From assembly GCA_965226185.1 (NCBI GenBank), contig CBDDCT010000004.1, forward strand, positions 434,001 through 498,000: a stretch of DNA of 64,000 nt, written 5' to 3'. Below are positions 7,545 through 16,430 of this stretch, piece after piece. This stretch comes from CBDCYS01 sp965226185. GTDB lineage: Bacteria > Acidobacteriota > Terriglobia > Bryobacterales > UBA6623. Every line of letters starts with the position of its first letter. Position 1 is the stretch's first letter. The position numbers were made by a program, and so were the translations under genes. The notes beneath the pieces were generated by a model. That model did not search any database and was not told the origin of the DNA. It saw nothing but the letters and a program-made list of their open reading frames with translations.

Positions 7545-9002
7545 TCACTCGCGGCTGTTGAACAATGACGGCCCTTTACCGCCTTTTAATGTCGGTCCGG
7601 CGGGGGCAGCCCTCACTTGAATGCTAATGCGCTTGTCGAAGTTCAGAAGCGGTTTCTTCTTTTCAATTCCCGGCGTCTCCGGAGGGTTCTCAAGAAGCAA
7701 AATCCCCCCGCGCCCGGCCTCAAAGACTTCGAACGGCTTGCGGTTGATCTTCACCCGATACGCTTGCGCGTCGCCGAGTCCGGCAATAAAGATACGCTTA
7801 CCGTCCGGCACTTTGACCTTGAATGACAACGGGAGTGTACCGAAAACAACCGCGGTCTCGGGAAAAATCAGCGGGGCCTGCTTGGCCTCCCGAGGAATGA
7901 TGTGCCGCTTGCCATCGGCGTGGATCTGAAACTCGCCGTCGATGTAGCCGGCCCACATATCATCGTCTTGCCAGCCGGCTCGGACGAAAAGCCTTCCTCG
8001 CAGCTTGTCTTGGGAAAACACGGGTGCTGAAAAAAAGCTCAACCCTGGAAGGTAAGGGTTGACCCACAAGAACTCGTAGACCGCCCCAAGCGGGGTATTC
8101 AGGCTGTAGGCATCGTGCCGCAACCACCCTTGCAGAAAGCGGTATTCGTCCCAGCCGGTTTCGTAGCCGACGAGCAGCATTTCCGCGATCCGGCGAAGAG
8201 AGCTTTCCCGAACGACGTCCAATTCCACCGCGCTGGGCGCGGCCGGCCGGCGGAAAAGCCCCTCTTCGGTTTGGAGAGGCTCAGGATAGTATTGCAGCAT
8301 CAAATGGCGCGGCAACGGTCTGAAAACGTCCGGGGCGTCGCGCCAGAGATCCCGTTCCAGGTTCTTGCGGATTACATAGCAGATCTCCATCACGGCAATC
8401 TGCTCGAAGCCTTGGTTCAACAGTTCGCCGCGCAGCAGTGCCGGCAGGATTTCGGGTTTCCAATGTTGTTCGAAGAAGGTCTCCAGCGCGGGTTCGGCCC
8501 CCGCCCAGTCTCCCGCGGCCGCGACGGCGGCGAGCACCGCGCCGCGAATGCCGTCGACTCCTTGATTAGCTGAAGAAAGGATGCTCTGGGCTCCCCTGCC
8601 TAACGCTTCGGCGACAGCCCGCTTCTCGGTGTCGCTGAAGAGCGGGTAACACCAGTCCAGAACAATCGCGCCGAGCCGCAAATCTTCCGAGTTCCCGAAC
8701 CCGTTGGAAGAGCCAGCCAGCTTCAGCACCCATTGCTTCGCTTGATTGCCCGCTTCTTCGTTTGCCGTGACTTGGTACTGAACCGCCCGGACCAGTGGTT
8801 CTTCGGGAAAGGCGACGTCGTTTTCGATCAGCTTGTGGAGTTGGCGCCAGCGCGTGGACTGCCGCTCAACGTCTTTGCGCAGACGGTCCAGCTGGCGCTG
8901 TTGCAGGAAGAGGCGCGGGTGGTGTTCGTAAATGCGGTAGTCTGCCTGCGCCCAGGCGCTAAGCGGCAGCAGAAGAATCAGAGCTGGCAGGTGTCGGCCC
9001 AT
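7545..9002 (-). CDS. Secreted heparinase II/III-like protein
   Basis: 485 residues with a signal peptide (MGRHLPALILLLPLSAWAQA). The motif 'HHPRLFLQQRQLDRLRKDVE' just after it is the usual opening of heparinase II/III and DUF4962-type polysaccharide lyase families, followed by an alpha-helical toroid-like region and a C-terminal beta-rich part (from about residue 320). It would act in the periplasm or outside the cell on acidic polysaccharides. No sugar-uptake partners flank it. Substrate and catalytic residues cannot be assigned with confidence. Confidence 0.6.
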   Translation of the reverse strand: MGRHLPALILLLPLSAWAQADYRIYEHHPRLFLQQRQLDRLRKDVERQSTRWRQLHKLIENDVAFPEEPLVRAVQYQVTANEEAGNQAKQWVLKLAGSSNGFGNSEDLRLGAIVLDWCYPLFSDTEKRAVAEALGRGAQSILSSANQGVDGIRGAVLAAVAAAGDWAGAEPALETFFEQHWKPEILPALLRGELLNQGFEQIAVMEICYVIRKNLERDLWRDAPDVFRPLPRHLMLQYYPEPLQTEEGLFRRPAAPSAVELDVVRESSLRRIAEMLLVGYETGWDEYRFLQGWLRHDAYSLNTPLGAVYEFLWVNPYLPGLSFFSAPVFSQDKLRGRLFVRAGWQDDDMWAGYIDGEFQIHADGKRHIIPREAKQAPLIFPETAVVFGTLPLSFKVKVPDGKRIFIAGLGDAQAYRVKINRKPFEVFEAGRGGILLLENPPETPGIEKKKPLLNFDKRISIQVRAAPAGPTLKGGKGPSLFNSRE

Positions 9003-9080
9003 CGTCGAGAAGGCGGTGCAATCACACCTGACCGTCAGATTAGCAAACCTCTCGATCCCTCTATGTAATTTTGTCGTGCT

Positions 9081-9146
9081 GGCCTAAACAGAGCCGCGCC
9101 CGAAAGGGTGCGGTCGAGAGTAGTGGATGCGTCGGGCTTGCCATCA
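9081..9146 (+). repeat. Family D repeat, partial copy
   Basis: The segment CAGAGCCGCGCCCGAAAGGG and its surroundings match 54081-54145 closely. It lies between the convergent-facing ends of the heparinase-like gene's promoter region and fadN. No gene is seen in 9003-9214. Confidence 0.6.
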
Positions 9147-9214
9147 GAACCGCCGCCACTCCCAGATTGGCCCGCACTCCTTCCCGCAAGGCTCTGCCTG
9201 AAATCCGCCGCTGG

Positions 9215-11575
9215 CTAGTTCCGCAGCGGCTTGCCGGTCTTGAGAATGTGCTCCATCCGCTGCTGAGTTTTCTCTTCTCCGCAAAGACTCAGGAAAGCTT
9301 CGCGTTCGAGGTTGAGCATGTACTCTTCTGAAACCCAGCTCGGCTGCGACAGCCCGCCACCCGCAAGGACGTTGGCCAGTTTCCGGCCCACCAGACGGTC
9401 GTAGTCGCTGATCCGGGCCGCTTCGTGCATCAGGTAAAGACCGAGCTGCAGCGTGGCGCGCACGCCTTTTCCGCCCACCAGGACTTCGGGCCGTGGCGCA
9501 GGCTCGTAATTCGCGGCAGCCAGGGAGAGTGCTGTCTGCTTGGCGTCAGCGATCAACCTGTCGCGATTCATCGTGATCGAATCGACAGGCCGCAGCAGCC
9601 GCCACTGGCGGGCCTCGGCCGCGCTGTTGGAGACTTTGGCCATTCCGATCAATTGAAAAACATTCCGAGTCGCCGCTACGAGGTCGTCCGTGACGGACAG
9701 CAGTTCCGTATGCCGCCGCAACAGCTCTTTGCAGCCCCCGCCGGCGGGAATGAGCCCAACCCCGACTTCGACCAAACCCATATAGGACTCGGCGGCCGCC
9801 TGCACCCGGCCGCAATGAATCGCCAACTCGCAACCGCCGGCCAAGGTGCGGCTAAACACGGCGGCGACGGTTGGTTTCGAGCAATTCCGCAGCGACAAGA
9901 AAAGCTGCTGGACTCCTTCAATGGCTTTGTCAACCTCTTGCCATTTCCCTTCCCGGCTCAGGCCGAGCAGCATCATCAAATTGGCGCCGACACTGAAGTT
10001 CTCCCCTTCATTGGCAACGACGAGGCCGTCGTGCTTTGCTTCCACTTCCGCCACCGCTTCGCCGATCATGCTGAAGACATCGGCGTCGAGCGAGTTCGCT
10101 TTGGAATGAAACTCAAGGCAAACGATGCCGTCGCCGAGGGCGAGCAGGCTTGCGCCTTTGTTCGATCGCAAAACGTTGCCGCGCCGCAGAACTGATGAGA
10201 GCCGAAGCGTTCCCAGCGCATCCGTCAGCGTCTTCCGTGTCGAGGAGTTCGTGTCAAAATAGGTTCTCGCACCGCCCTTTTCTCCGTAGAAGCTCTTGCC
10301 GGGCGAGGACAGAACGTCGCTGACGAGAGGCGGAATTTCTTTTCCGGCCGCTTTCGCGCGTTCCGCGGTTTGCTCAACGCCTAATTGATCCCAGATCTCG
10401 AAGATCCCAAGCGACCAGTTGAAGCCGGACTTCATCGTGGTGTCGACACCGGCAATGTCATCGGTAATTTCAGGGATTCGCGCCGCCGTGTAGAGCAATA
10501 ATTCGCTGATCGTTTCCCACAGGAAATCCCCAACCGGACCCTCGGAATTGACGAGGAACTTGATGCGTTCTCCCGCGGAGGGAATGCGTTTAGCCTCGTC
10601 TAGAATGGGCCAATCGGGTTTGCGCGGCTCGCGATAATCCATCGATTCGATGTCGAAGACCAGCCTGCCTCCCGGGACTCGCTTGTCTCGCTTATAGAAG
10701 CCCTGGCCGCCTTTGTCGCCGACGATTCCTTTTTTCACCATCTGGCTTAGGAATTCAGGCGGCTGGTAGACTTCCCGCTTTTCGTCATCCGGAACAAGCC
10801 CGTAAAGGTTTCCCGCCACGAACAAACAGACATCGATCCCCGTAAAATCAGCGAGCCGAAACGTCGCCATGCGCGTGCGTCCGATGAGAGGACCGCTCAG
10901 AGCATCGACCTGCTCCACCGTCAACCCCTGGTCCAGCATCGTCTTGAGCGAGTGCATCACCGAGAACAGAAAAATGCGGTTGGCGATGAAGTTCGGGCGG
11001 TCGTTGGCATAAACGACCACTTTGCCCAGCCGCCGGTCGCAAAAATCGCTGACGAAACGGCTGACTTCGGGATCGGTTTCCGGTGTCTCGATAATCTCCA
11101 CCAGGCGCATGTGACGCGGGGGATTAAAGAAGTGCGTGCCCAGCCAATGTCTCCGAAAATCGTCCGACAGTCCCTCGGCTAAACTCGCTACCGGGAGCCC
11201 CGAAGTGTTTGTAGTAACGAGAGTTCCTTCCCGCCTGTGCTGGTCGACTTTCTGAAGTAAGTCCCGTTTGATGTCGAAATTTTCGACAACCGCTTCGATG
11301 ATCCAATCAGCCTCGGAGATACGAGCCAAATCGTCGTCAAAATTGCCGACCGATAGGCGCTTGCTAACGTCCGCCGTAAAGAACGCCGGTACGCGAGATT
11401 TCCGCAGGGCCTTCAGGCTCTTCTGAACGATGGCATTGCGGGCCTTGGGTGAGCCTCCCTCGGCCGGTATATCCAGCAGCAAGCAATCAATACCGGCATT
11501 CGCGAGGTGAGCGGCGATCCGTGAACCCATCGTTCCGGCGCCTAAAACAGCGGCCTTGCGTATTTCTCTCTTCAT
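9215..11575 (-). CDS. fadN: FadN-type 3-hydroxyacyl-CoA dehydrogenase/enoyl-CoA hydratase
   Basis: About 786 residues from MKREIRKAAVLGAGTMGSRI; an in-frame extension to 11761 lacks a plausible start. The N-terminal NAD-binding site GxGxxG (residues 11-16) and hydroxyacyl-CoA dehydrogenase domain come first, with 'HFFNPPRHMRLVEII' and 'NDRPNFIANRI', and a crotonase (enoyl-CoA hydratase) domain comes last ('NFSVGANLMMLLG', 'GGGCKELLRR'). This order is that of Bacillus FadN, the reverse of E. coli FadB. It carries out the hydration and dehydrogenation steps of fatty-acid beta-oxidation in the cytoplasm. The usual thiolase and acyl-CoA dehydrogenase partners are not adjacent. Confidence 0.92.
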   Translation of the reverse strand: MKREIRKAAVLGAGTMGSRIAAHLANAGIDCLLLDIPAEGGSPKARNAIVQKSLKALRKSRVPAFFTADVSKRLSVGNFDDDLARISEADWIIEAVVENFDIKRDLLQKVDQHRREGTLVTTNTSGLPVASLAEGLSDDFRRHWLGTHFFNPPRHMRLVEIIETPETDPEVSRFVSDFCDRRLGKVVVYANDRPNFIANRIFLFSVMHSLKTMLDQGLTVEQVDALSGPLIGRTRMATFRLADFTGIDVCLFVAGNLYGLVPDDEKREVYQPPEFLSQMVKKGIVGDKGGQGFYKRDKRVPGGRLVFDIESMDYREPRKPDWPILDEAKRIPSAGERIKFLVNSEGPVGDFLWETISELLLYTAARIPEITDDIAGVDTTMKSGFNWSLGIFEIWDQLGVEQTAERAKAAGKEIPPLVSDVLSSPGKSFYGEKGGARTYFDTNSSTRKTLTDALGTLRLSSVLRRGNVLRSNKGASLLALGDGIVCLEFHSKANSLDADVFSMIGEAVAEVEAKHDGLVVANEGENFSVGANLMMLLGLSREGKWQEVDKAIEGVQQLFLSLRNCSKPTVAAVFSRTLAGGCELAIHCGRVQAAAESYMGLVEVGVGLIPAGGGCKELLRRHTELLSVTDDLVAATRNVFQLIGMAKVSNSAAEARQWRLLRPVDSITMNRDRLIADAKQTALSLAAANYEPAPRPEVLVGGKGVRATLQLGLYLMHEAARISDYDRLVGRKLANVLAGGGLSQPSWVSEEYMLNLEREAFLSLCGEEKTQQRMEHILKTGKPLRN

Positions 11576-11825
11576 ACCGTCATCCGAGCCGTGACCGTCA
11601 GGGAGTGTCCATGGGCCGTGCGGCCCAAATAATCGTTGTTCCAGTACTTTAGTTCCGTCGGCAGAACACCGTTCAAGCTCTCCTGGCTCCTCCGGCACTT
11701 CAATACGCACGACGATAACACAGTCCGGCGAGATTTCGGCAAGCTTGCAATCCGTCTCCATTGCCGAATGTATCCTGATCGAAAGGGCCGAAAAATCTCA
11801 GCAGGAGCCGCTGCGACCCACCTAA

Positions 11826-12278
11826 CCTGCATTTCTCACGGCGCAACTTTTCGGGCATTCTGGAGGCGATCCTGTTTCATCCAGCGATCAAGCGGATTTT
11901 TTTCAATGTTCGCCCTTTGGTCTTTTTTGCTGCCATCGTCCTCGTATTCGCTAGCAAAAGAGTCTCAACGGACTTGAGTGGTTTGGGCGCAAGTTGTTGA
12001 TTTATAAGCGGTTAATTTTTTCAATGAGAGGATTTGCGAGTGTATGAGAGGATATCGGGGTTTTTGCCGGGCGGGAGGGGCCTGGATCGCCTGCCGCTCA
12101 CCTCCACATGGAAAATGATTCATCGCTGGGTTTCCCTTTTTTAGGATAGCAAGCCGGTCTCGGGCGGCCTGGCGCTTCCTGGAGAAAACTGTTGAAAACA
12201 AAGGGAATAATTTTATCAAAAATCCGTGACCGAGTTTGTCAGCGCGGGTTTCTCAGCGCCTGACGGGCGAGGCAGGCG
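11826..12278 (+). repeat. Family C long direct repeat, copy 1 (~453 bp)
   Basis: Nearly identical over its whole length to 54258-54709. It starts CCTGCATTTCTCACGGCG and ends in sequence that doubles as the start of the adjoining family A copy, so its ends resemble family A termini. A short open stretch without a start codon on the minus strand near 11.85-11.95 kb is conserved in both copies, but I see no convincing gene. Confidence 0.75.
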
Positions 12279-12437
12279 AGAGGCCGGGCAGTCCTTCTTT
12301 GCACTTGCCGACCGTTTTCGACCTACCGTCAAGTATGCGTCTTTGATTCAGCGGGGTTGGCGCCAGCCGAACGCGCCTCGTACTGACGCGCCTCTCAGGC
12401 AGCTCGTCACGCCAGGTGGTGAGAAATGCAGGCTAAC
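12240..12437. repeat. Family A repeat, copy 2
   Basis: About 195 bp with imperfect inverted ends: left CGGGTTTCTCAGCGCCTGAC, right (reverse strand) GCATTTCTCACCACCTGGCG. The middle shares a 'TTGCACTTGCcGaCCGT' core with copy 3 at 14013-14200. It overlaps the end of family C on the left, and its right terminal GCTAAC abuts a family B MITE. Confidence 0.7.
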
Positions 12438-12666
12438 CCCAATACACGTCACTTAAGGATTTCGGCGCCTAGTTGCTCGCCCCAGTGCATATTTTTTTTG
12501 GCTGAAAACCGGCCCTATCATCGGAGTCACGCGGCGTGTTTTCCTCCGCCCCTTCAGCGCTTTTCGGTCGATGGGTCTCTCACCCAGGGTTCCGCTTCGC
12601 TCCACCCATGGGCTACAATCCTGCGCCGCTTCGCGGCTCAAAAAGTCTTAAGTGACGTGTATTGAG
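12438..12666 (-). repeat. Family B MITE, copy 2
   Basis: 229 bp, inverted relative to copy 1. Ends are CCCAATACACGTCACTTAAG and, on the reverse strand, CTCAATACACGTCACTTAAG. It is flanked by GCTAAC on both sides (12432-12437 and 12667-12672). Interior is about 90% like copy 1. Confidence 0.8.
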
Positions 12667-12693
12667 GCTAACCCTCCTCTGCTAGTGTGACTT

Positions 12694-13689
12694 GTGAGGC
12701 GAACCGTGAAACCGCACCGGTCCAAGAGCAAGAGATCCCGGTCGATCGAGATAGGCAAGGCGCGCCTTTCCGTCATCCCGCCGGCTCCCTTTCAGTTCGC
12801 CCGCAACGCAACGTTTCACGGCTGGGTGGTCTTGCCTCCCAACAACTGGAACACACAGCGACAATCCGTTGGCCGTGTGGAAAGACTGAGCAGCGGAATG
12901 ATCGTCACGCTCGATATTGCAGGCAAGAGCAGCGGCGAAAACCCCGTTATCTCCATCGCTGTTCGCTGGGCCATGACGGGAGCTGGCGATCCGCCCGGCC
13001 CCGAGCGGTTGTCGTCCCAACAGCGCACTGAGATCCGAGCCGCGGTTCGCCGGATGTTCCGGCTGGATGAAGACTTCTCCGAGTTTTACGCACTGTGCAA
13101 CAAGCGCGGGAGCCGCTGGACGAAACCAGCAACCGGGCTGGGGCGCATGTTGCGCTCGCCAACGGTGTTTGAAGATGTCGTGAAAACCATTTGCACGACC
13201 AACATCCAGTGGGGCGGCACCAAACGGATGCTCCAAGAACTGATCAACGAGTTTGGCGAGCCCTTCCCTGGCGACGCAACGACAAGAGCATTTCCATCGC
13301 CCGGAGCCATCGCTTCCGTCTCGGAGGAATCGTTTACCGAAAGGGTCCGCATGGGATACCGCGGCCCCTACATTCACCGCCTCGCCGGGCAGGTCGCCTC
13401 CGGAGAGCTGAACTTAGAGTGCCTGCTCGATCCGGCGATACCAACTTCCGAGTTGAACGCCCGATTGCGGTCCATCAAAGGGGTGGGGAACTACGCCGCC
13501 GCTACCTTGCTGATGCTGCTTGGGCGTTACGACGAATTGGCCGTGGATACCGTGTTTCGCCAATTCGTCAGCAAGAAATACTTCGCCGGCCGGATGCCTT
13601 CCGATGTAGATGCACGCGAAATCTATGCAAAGTGGGGGCGATGGAAGTACCTGGCGTTCTGGTTCGACATGTGGAACAGCCGCCAGTAA
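12694..13689 (+). CDS. HhH-GPD DNA glycosylase (AlkA/OGG-like)
   Basis: 331 residues from a GTG. The helix-hairpin-helix 'IKGVGNYAAATLLMLLG' (about residues 259-275) is followed by the catalytic Asp in 'AVDTVFRQF' (about residue 283). The N-terminal ~110 residues resemble the beta-rich domain of AlkA and OGG1 enzymes. It excises damaged bases (alkylated purines or 8-oxoguanine, not distinguishable here) in base-excision repair. It is isolated between two family B MITEs, so its upstream region, including the promoter, may be element-derived. Confidence 0.8.
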   Translation: MRRTVKPHRSKSKRSRSIEIGKARLSVIPPAPFQFARNATFHGWVVLPPNNWNTQRQSVGRVERLSSGMIVTLDIAGKSSGENPVISIAVRWAMTGAGDPPGPERLSSQQRTEIRAAVRRMFRLDEDFSEFYALCNKRGSRWTKPATGLGRMLRSPTVFEDVVKTICTTNIQWGGTKRMLQELINEFGEPFPGDATTRAFPSPGAIASVSEESFTERVRMGYRGPYIHRLAGQVASGELNLECLLDPAIPTSELNARLRSIKGVGNYAAATLLMLLGRYDELAVDTVFRQFVSKKYFAGRMPSDVDAREIYAKWGRWKYLAFWFDMWNSRQ

Positions 13690-13761
13690 ATGAGTCGTTG
13701 AGTTGTACCGCTGGACGTGGCGCATGTCCGTGGCGACGCCGTATTAGGACTCGGGGCTAAC

Positions 13762-14012
13762 CCCAATGCACGTCACTTAAGGTTTTCGGCGCCTGGTTGC
13801 TTGGCCTAGTGCATTGGTTTTTTTGGGTGAAAACCGGCTCTGTCATCGGAGTCATGCCGAGTGTTTTCCTCCGCCCCTTCAGGGCTTTTCGGTCGATGGG
13901 TCTCTCACCCAGGGTTCCGCTTCGCTCCACCCATGGGCTACGATCCTGCGCCGCTTCGCGGCTCAACGGCGCTGGGCTCGAAGCTTGAAGGCCCTAAGTG
14001 AACGGTATTGGG
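13762..14012 (-). repeat. Family B MITE, copy 3
   Basis: 251 bp. The left end is CCCAATGCACGTCACTTAAG; the right end (reverse strand CCCAATACCGTTCACTTAGG) has diverged and carries ~22 extra bases. It is flanked by GCTAAC at 13756-13761 and 14013-14018; the right-hand hexamer is also the end of family A copy 3. Confidence 0.75.
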
Positions 14013-14200
14013 GCTAACCCGCAGTTCTCACCACCTGACGGTCGAAGCACGCGATAGGCCCGCCATTACTTCGTTGCACTTGCTCGCCGTACTCAACGTA
14101 CTGTCACGTACGCCTCCGTTCGTCAAGCGGCGCGCGCCTCGTACTGACGCGCCTCTCACGCACTTCGCCTCGCCACGCGGGTAGAAAAAGCGGGCTAACA
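14013..14200. repeat. Family A repeat, copy 3 (full length)
   Basis: About 188 bp. The left end GCTAACCCGCAGTTCTCACC and right end (reverse strand TGTTAGCCCGCTTTTTCTAC) form imperfect inverted repeats of ~45 bp. A central palindrome-like core (TCAACGTACTGTCACGTACG) is shared in weaker form with copy 2. Its right terminal TAACA was duplicated by the IS1380 insertion next to it. Confidence 0.7.
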
Positions 14201-14340
14201 CCTGAATTATGCACTGCGGGGTGCACCGGAGGAGGGCTGAGCCGCCAGGGGCCATTTGGGGGACCCCCGAAAACATGGGGTAATAAGGTAGGCTGGCAAA
14301 GATTTCAGCTTCGCCAGTCAACCCCAAGGAGGTCACCCAA

Positions 14341-15575
14341 ATGGTTACCAAGCGAAAACAGCATAGCTCCCGAAGGCCCGTCAAACAAGGCCGGGGCGCG
14401 AGGGCCCCGCGGCCCAATAAAATCGGGGCTGCCACGCCTTATCACTTCCGCGGCAAGAATCTGACTCCCTACGGCGGCTTGCTGCCCGTCGCCACCCTGC
14501 TCGAAAAACTCGGCTTCCAGGCGCTGCTGGAAGAAACCATCACGAACAAACGAATCACCCGTGTGATGAGCCTCTACCAGTTTGTGCTGGCCCTCGTGCT
14601 GGGCCTCTATGTCGGCTTTGCGCGGCTGAACCAACTCCGCTTCATCGCCCGCGACCCCATCTTGACCGGCATCTTGCAAGTGACGCGTCTGCCGCCGCAG
14701 TCCACGCTGTGGCGCTTTCTGGCCTCGCTGCACCTCAACGTGGCGAAGCAGATCCTTTCCATTCAGCGCCAGCTGCGGGAACGAGTCTGGGCCGCGGCCC
14801 AGGTGAAATTGGAGACGGTGACGCTGGACACCGACACCACCGTGCACACGCTCTACGGCCGCCAGATGGGCGGGCGCAAGAGTTACAACCCCAAGAACAA
14901 GGGCAAGCGCAGCTACCAGCCGATACTGACTTTCCTGGCCGAGACGCGCGAATACCTGATGGGCGGGTTGCGCAACGGCGACCGGCCCACGGGCCGGCAG
15001 ATCGCCGCCCACCTCGAGAGCGCCTTTCGGGCTTTGCCGCACGGCGTGAAGAAAATCCTGGCGCGGGCCGATTCCGGGTTTTATTGCTGGGAGGCGGTGG
15101 AGGCCTATGAAAAGGCGGCTTGTCAGTTCGTCATCGTGGCGCGCAAGACCAGGCGGCTGGTCGAGCAGTTGCAGCAAGCGGCCTGGAAGCCCTCGCCCCA
15201 CAGCGATGCGGATGCGGAATGCGAATTCCTCTACCAGCCGCAGGGCTGGGCGCGGGCCTGTCGTTTCCTGGCGCTGCGTTACGAAAACGAACCCGCGGCC
15301 GGCGCGGCCGAGCAATACCAGCTGTTTGCCACCAGCGCTTACACCTACCGCGTGTTTGTCACCAACCTGGCCGAACCGATCGCGGCGGTGGTGTGGTTTT
15401 ACAATCAGCGCGCCGCAGCCGAGAACCTCATCAAGGAGGCCAACAACGACGCCGGGCTGGCGGCCCATCCCTCGCGCCGCTTTGACATGAACCGCAATCA
15501 CTTTCAGCTGGCCATGCTGGCCTACAACCTCAACTGCTGGCTGCTGCTGTTCAACCGCGAAGCCCAAGCCAGCGT
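14341..15575 (+). pseudogene. IS1380 transposase, C-terminus replaced
   Basis: The first ~411 residues match the intact transposase at 51305-52750, including the DDE residues in 'LDTDTTVHTLYG', 'RADSGFYC' and 'AENLIKEANNDAG'. After 'REAQASV' the frame runs into foreign sequence ('QAYEPTRPRRPR...') and stops at 15675. The lost part (about 60 residues) ends 'GLFERLMRRLRAMG' in the intact copy. The catalytic core is complete, so residual activity cannot be excluded. Confidence 0.8.
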
Positions 15576-16038
15576 TCAGGCCTATGAACCAACCCGCCCG
15601 AGGAGGCCCCGCCATGAGTCAAGTATGCAGTATTTTCTCTCAATTGTTAAAGCTGTTCCCGCGTTCGGAGTTTGAACAGGCCGTCCGCCAGCATCGCGGG
15701 GAGCGCCACGCCCGCGGCTTCACTTGCTGGGGACAGTTCGTCGCCATGCTGTTCTGCCAGCTCGGCCGCGCCCAGTCGTTGCGTGAGATTTGCGGCGGTC
15801 TGGCGGCCAGCGAAGGCAAGCTGCGGCACCTGGGCTTGTCCGCCGCACCGCCGCGCTCGACGCTGGCCTACGCCAACCGGCAACGCCCTTGGCAGATCTA
15901 CGAAAGCTTTATCAGCGAATCAGTTCCGTTTATGAGGACGCCAATCGATCTGGCGCGCTGTTTGATTGGGCCCGAGTTCGCGCACCAAGGGCGCCGTCAA
16001 GCTCCATCTGGTACTCGATCACGACGGCTACCTGCCCA
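15576..16038 (+). mobile_element. IS4-family transposase fragment (DUF4372 type), frameshifted
   Basis: From an ATG at 15614, 'MSQVCSIFSQLLKLFPRSEFEQAVRQHRGE...CWGQFVAMLFCQLGRAQSLREICGG' is the N-terminal DUF4372 region of IS4-like transposases. After about 15925 the frame changes and 'LFDWARVR' and then 'TKGAVKLHLVLDHDGYLP' appear in other frames, the first catalytic block with indels. At about 16038 it joins the IS1380 3' end at shared GGCTGATGCGGCGG. It is a dead fragment. Confidence 0.7.
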
Positions 16039-16430
16039 GGCTGATGCGGCGGCTGCGGGCGATGGGGCCACCGGGATCGAGCTTCGCGCCGGTGGTGGAG
16101 GGTGCGCTGAGTTGAGGGGCGCTCCATGCATAAAATTTCATGCACTCGCCGCAACGTACTGGGAACACTGCCGCTTGCCCGCCCGCTTTTGCCCGCCGGG
16201 ATTGGCAGGCGGCTCAAACAGGGAGGGAAACAGAGGAAAAGACGACTTGCTAAATCACTGAGTTGACACGGTGGTGGACTGCCGCTACCGCCACAACTCC
16301 ATCGGCGATGGCTACGCCGAATCGAATCGGTGCATAATTCAGGTAACATGTTTGCCGGGGTTTGTCGCAATTCTCGCGCTCGTTGTATCCCAATCTGACC
16401 AATGCTTTCGTCAGCCGGTGGTAGTGATTG

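Larger units (their letters stand above)
14201..16343 (+). mobile_element. IS1380-family element, interrupted copy
   Basis: Ends CCTGAATTATGCAC and GTGCATAATTCAGG, flanked by the 5-bp duplication TAACA (14196-14200 and 16344-16348). The interior is about 1.8 kb of IS1380 with part of its 3' coding region (from about 15575) replaced by an IS4-type fragment. Both ends and the target duplication survive, so the damage came after insertion. Confidence 0.85.

Noticed and set aside
11636..11977. Small gene spanning the start of family C
   Set aside because: It begins antisense to the fadN leader and only its tail is shared with the other family C copy; no start or ribosome site is conserved.
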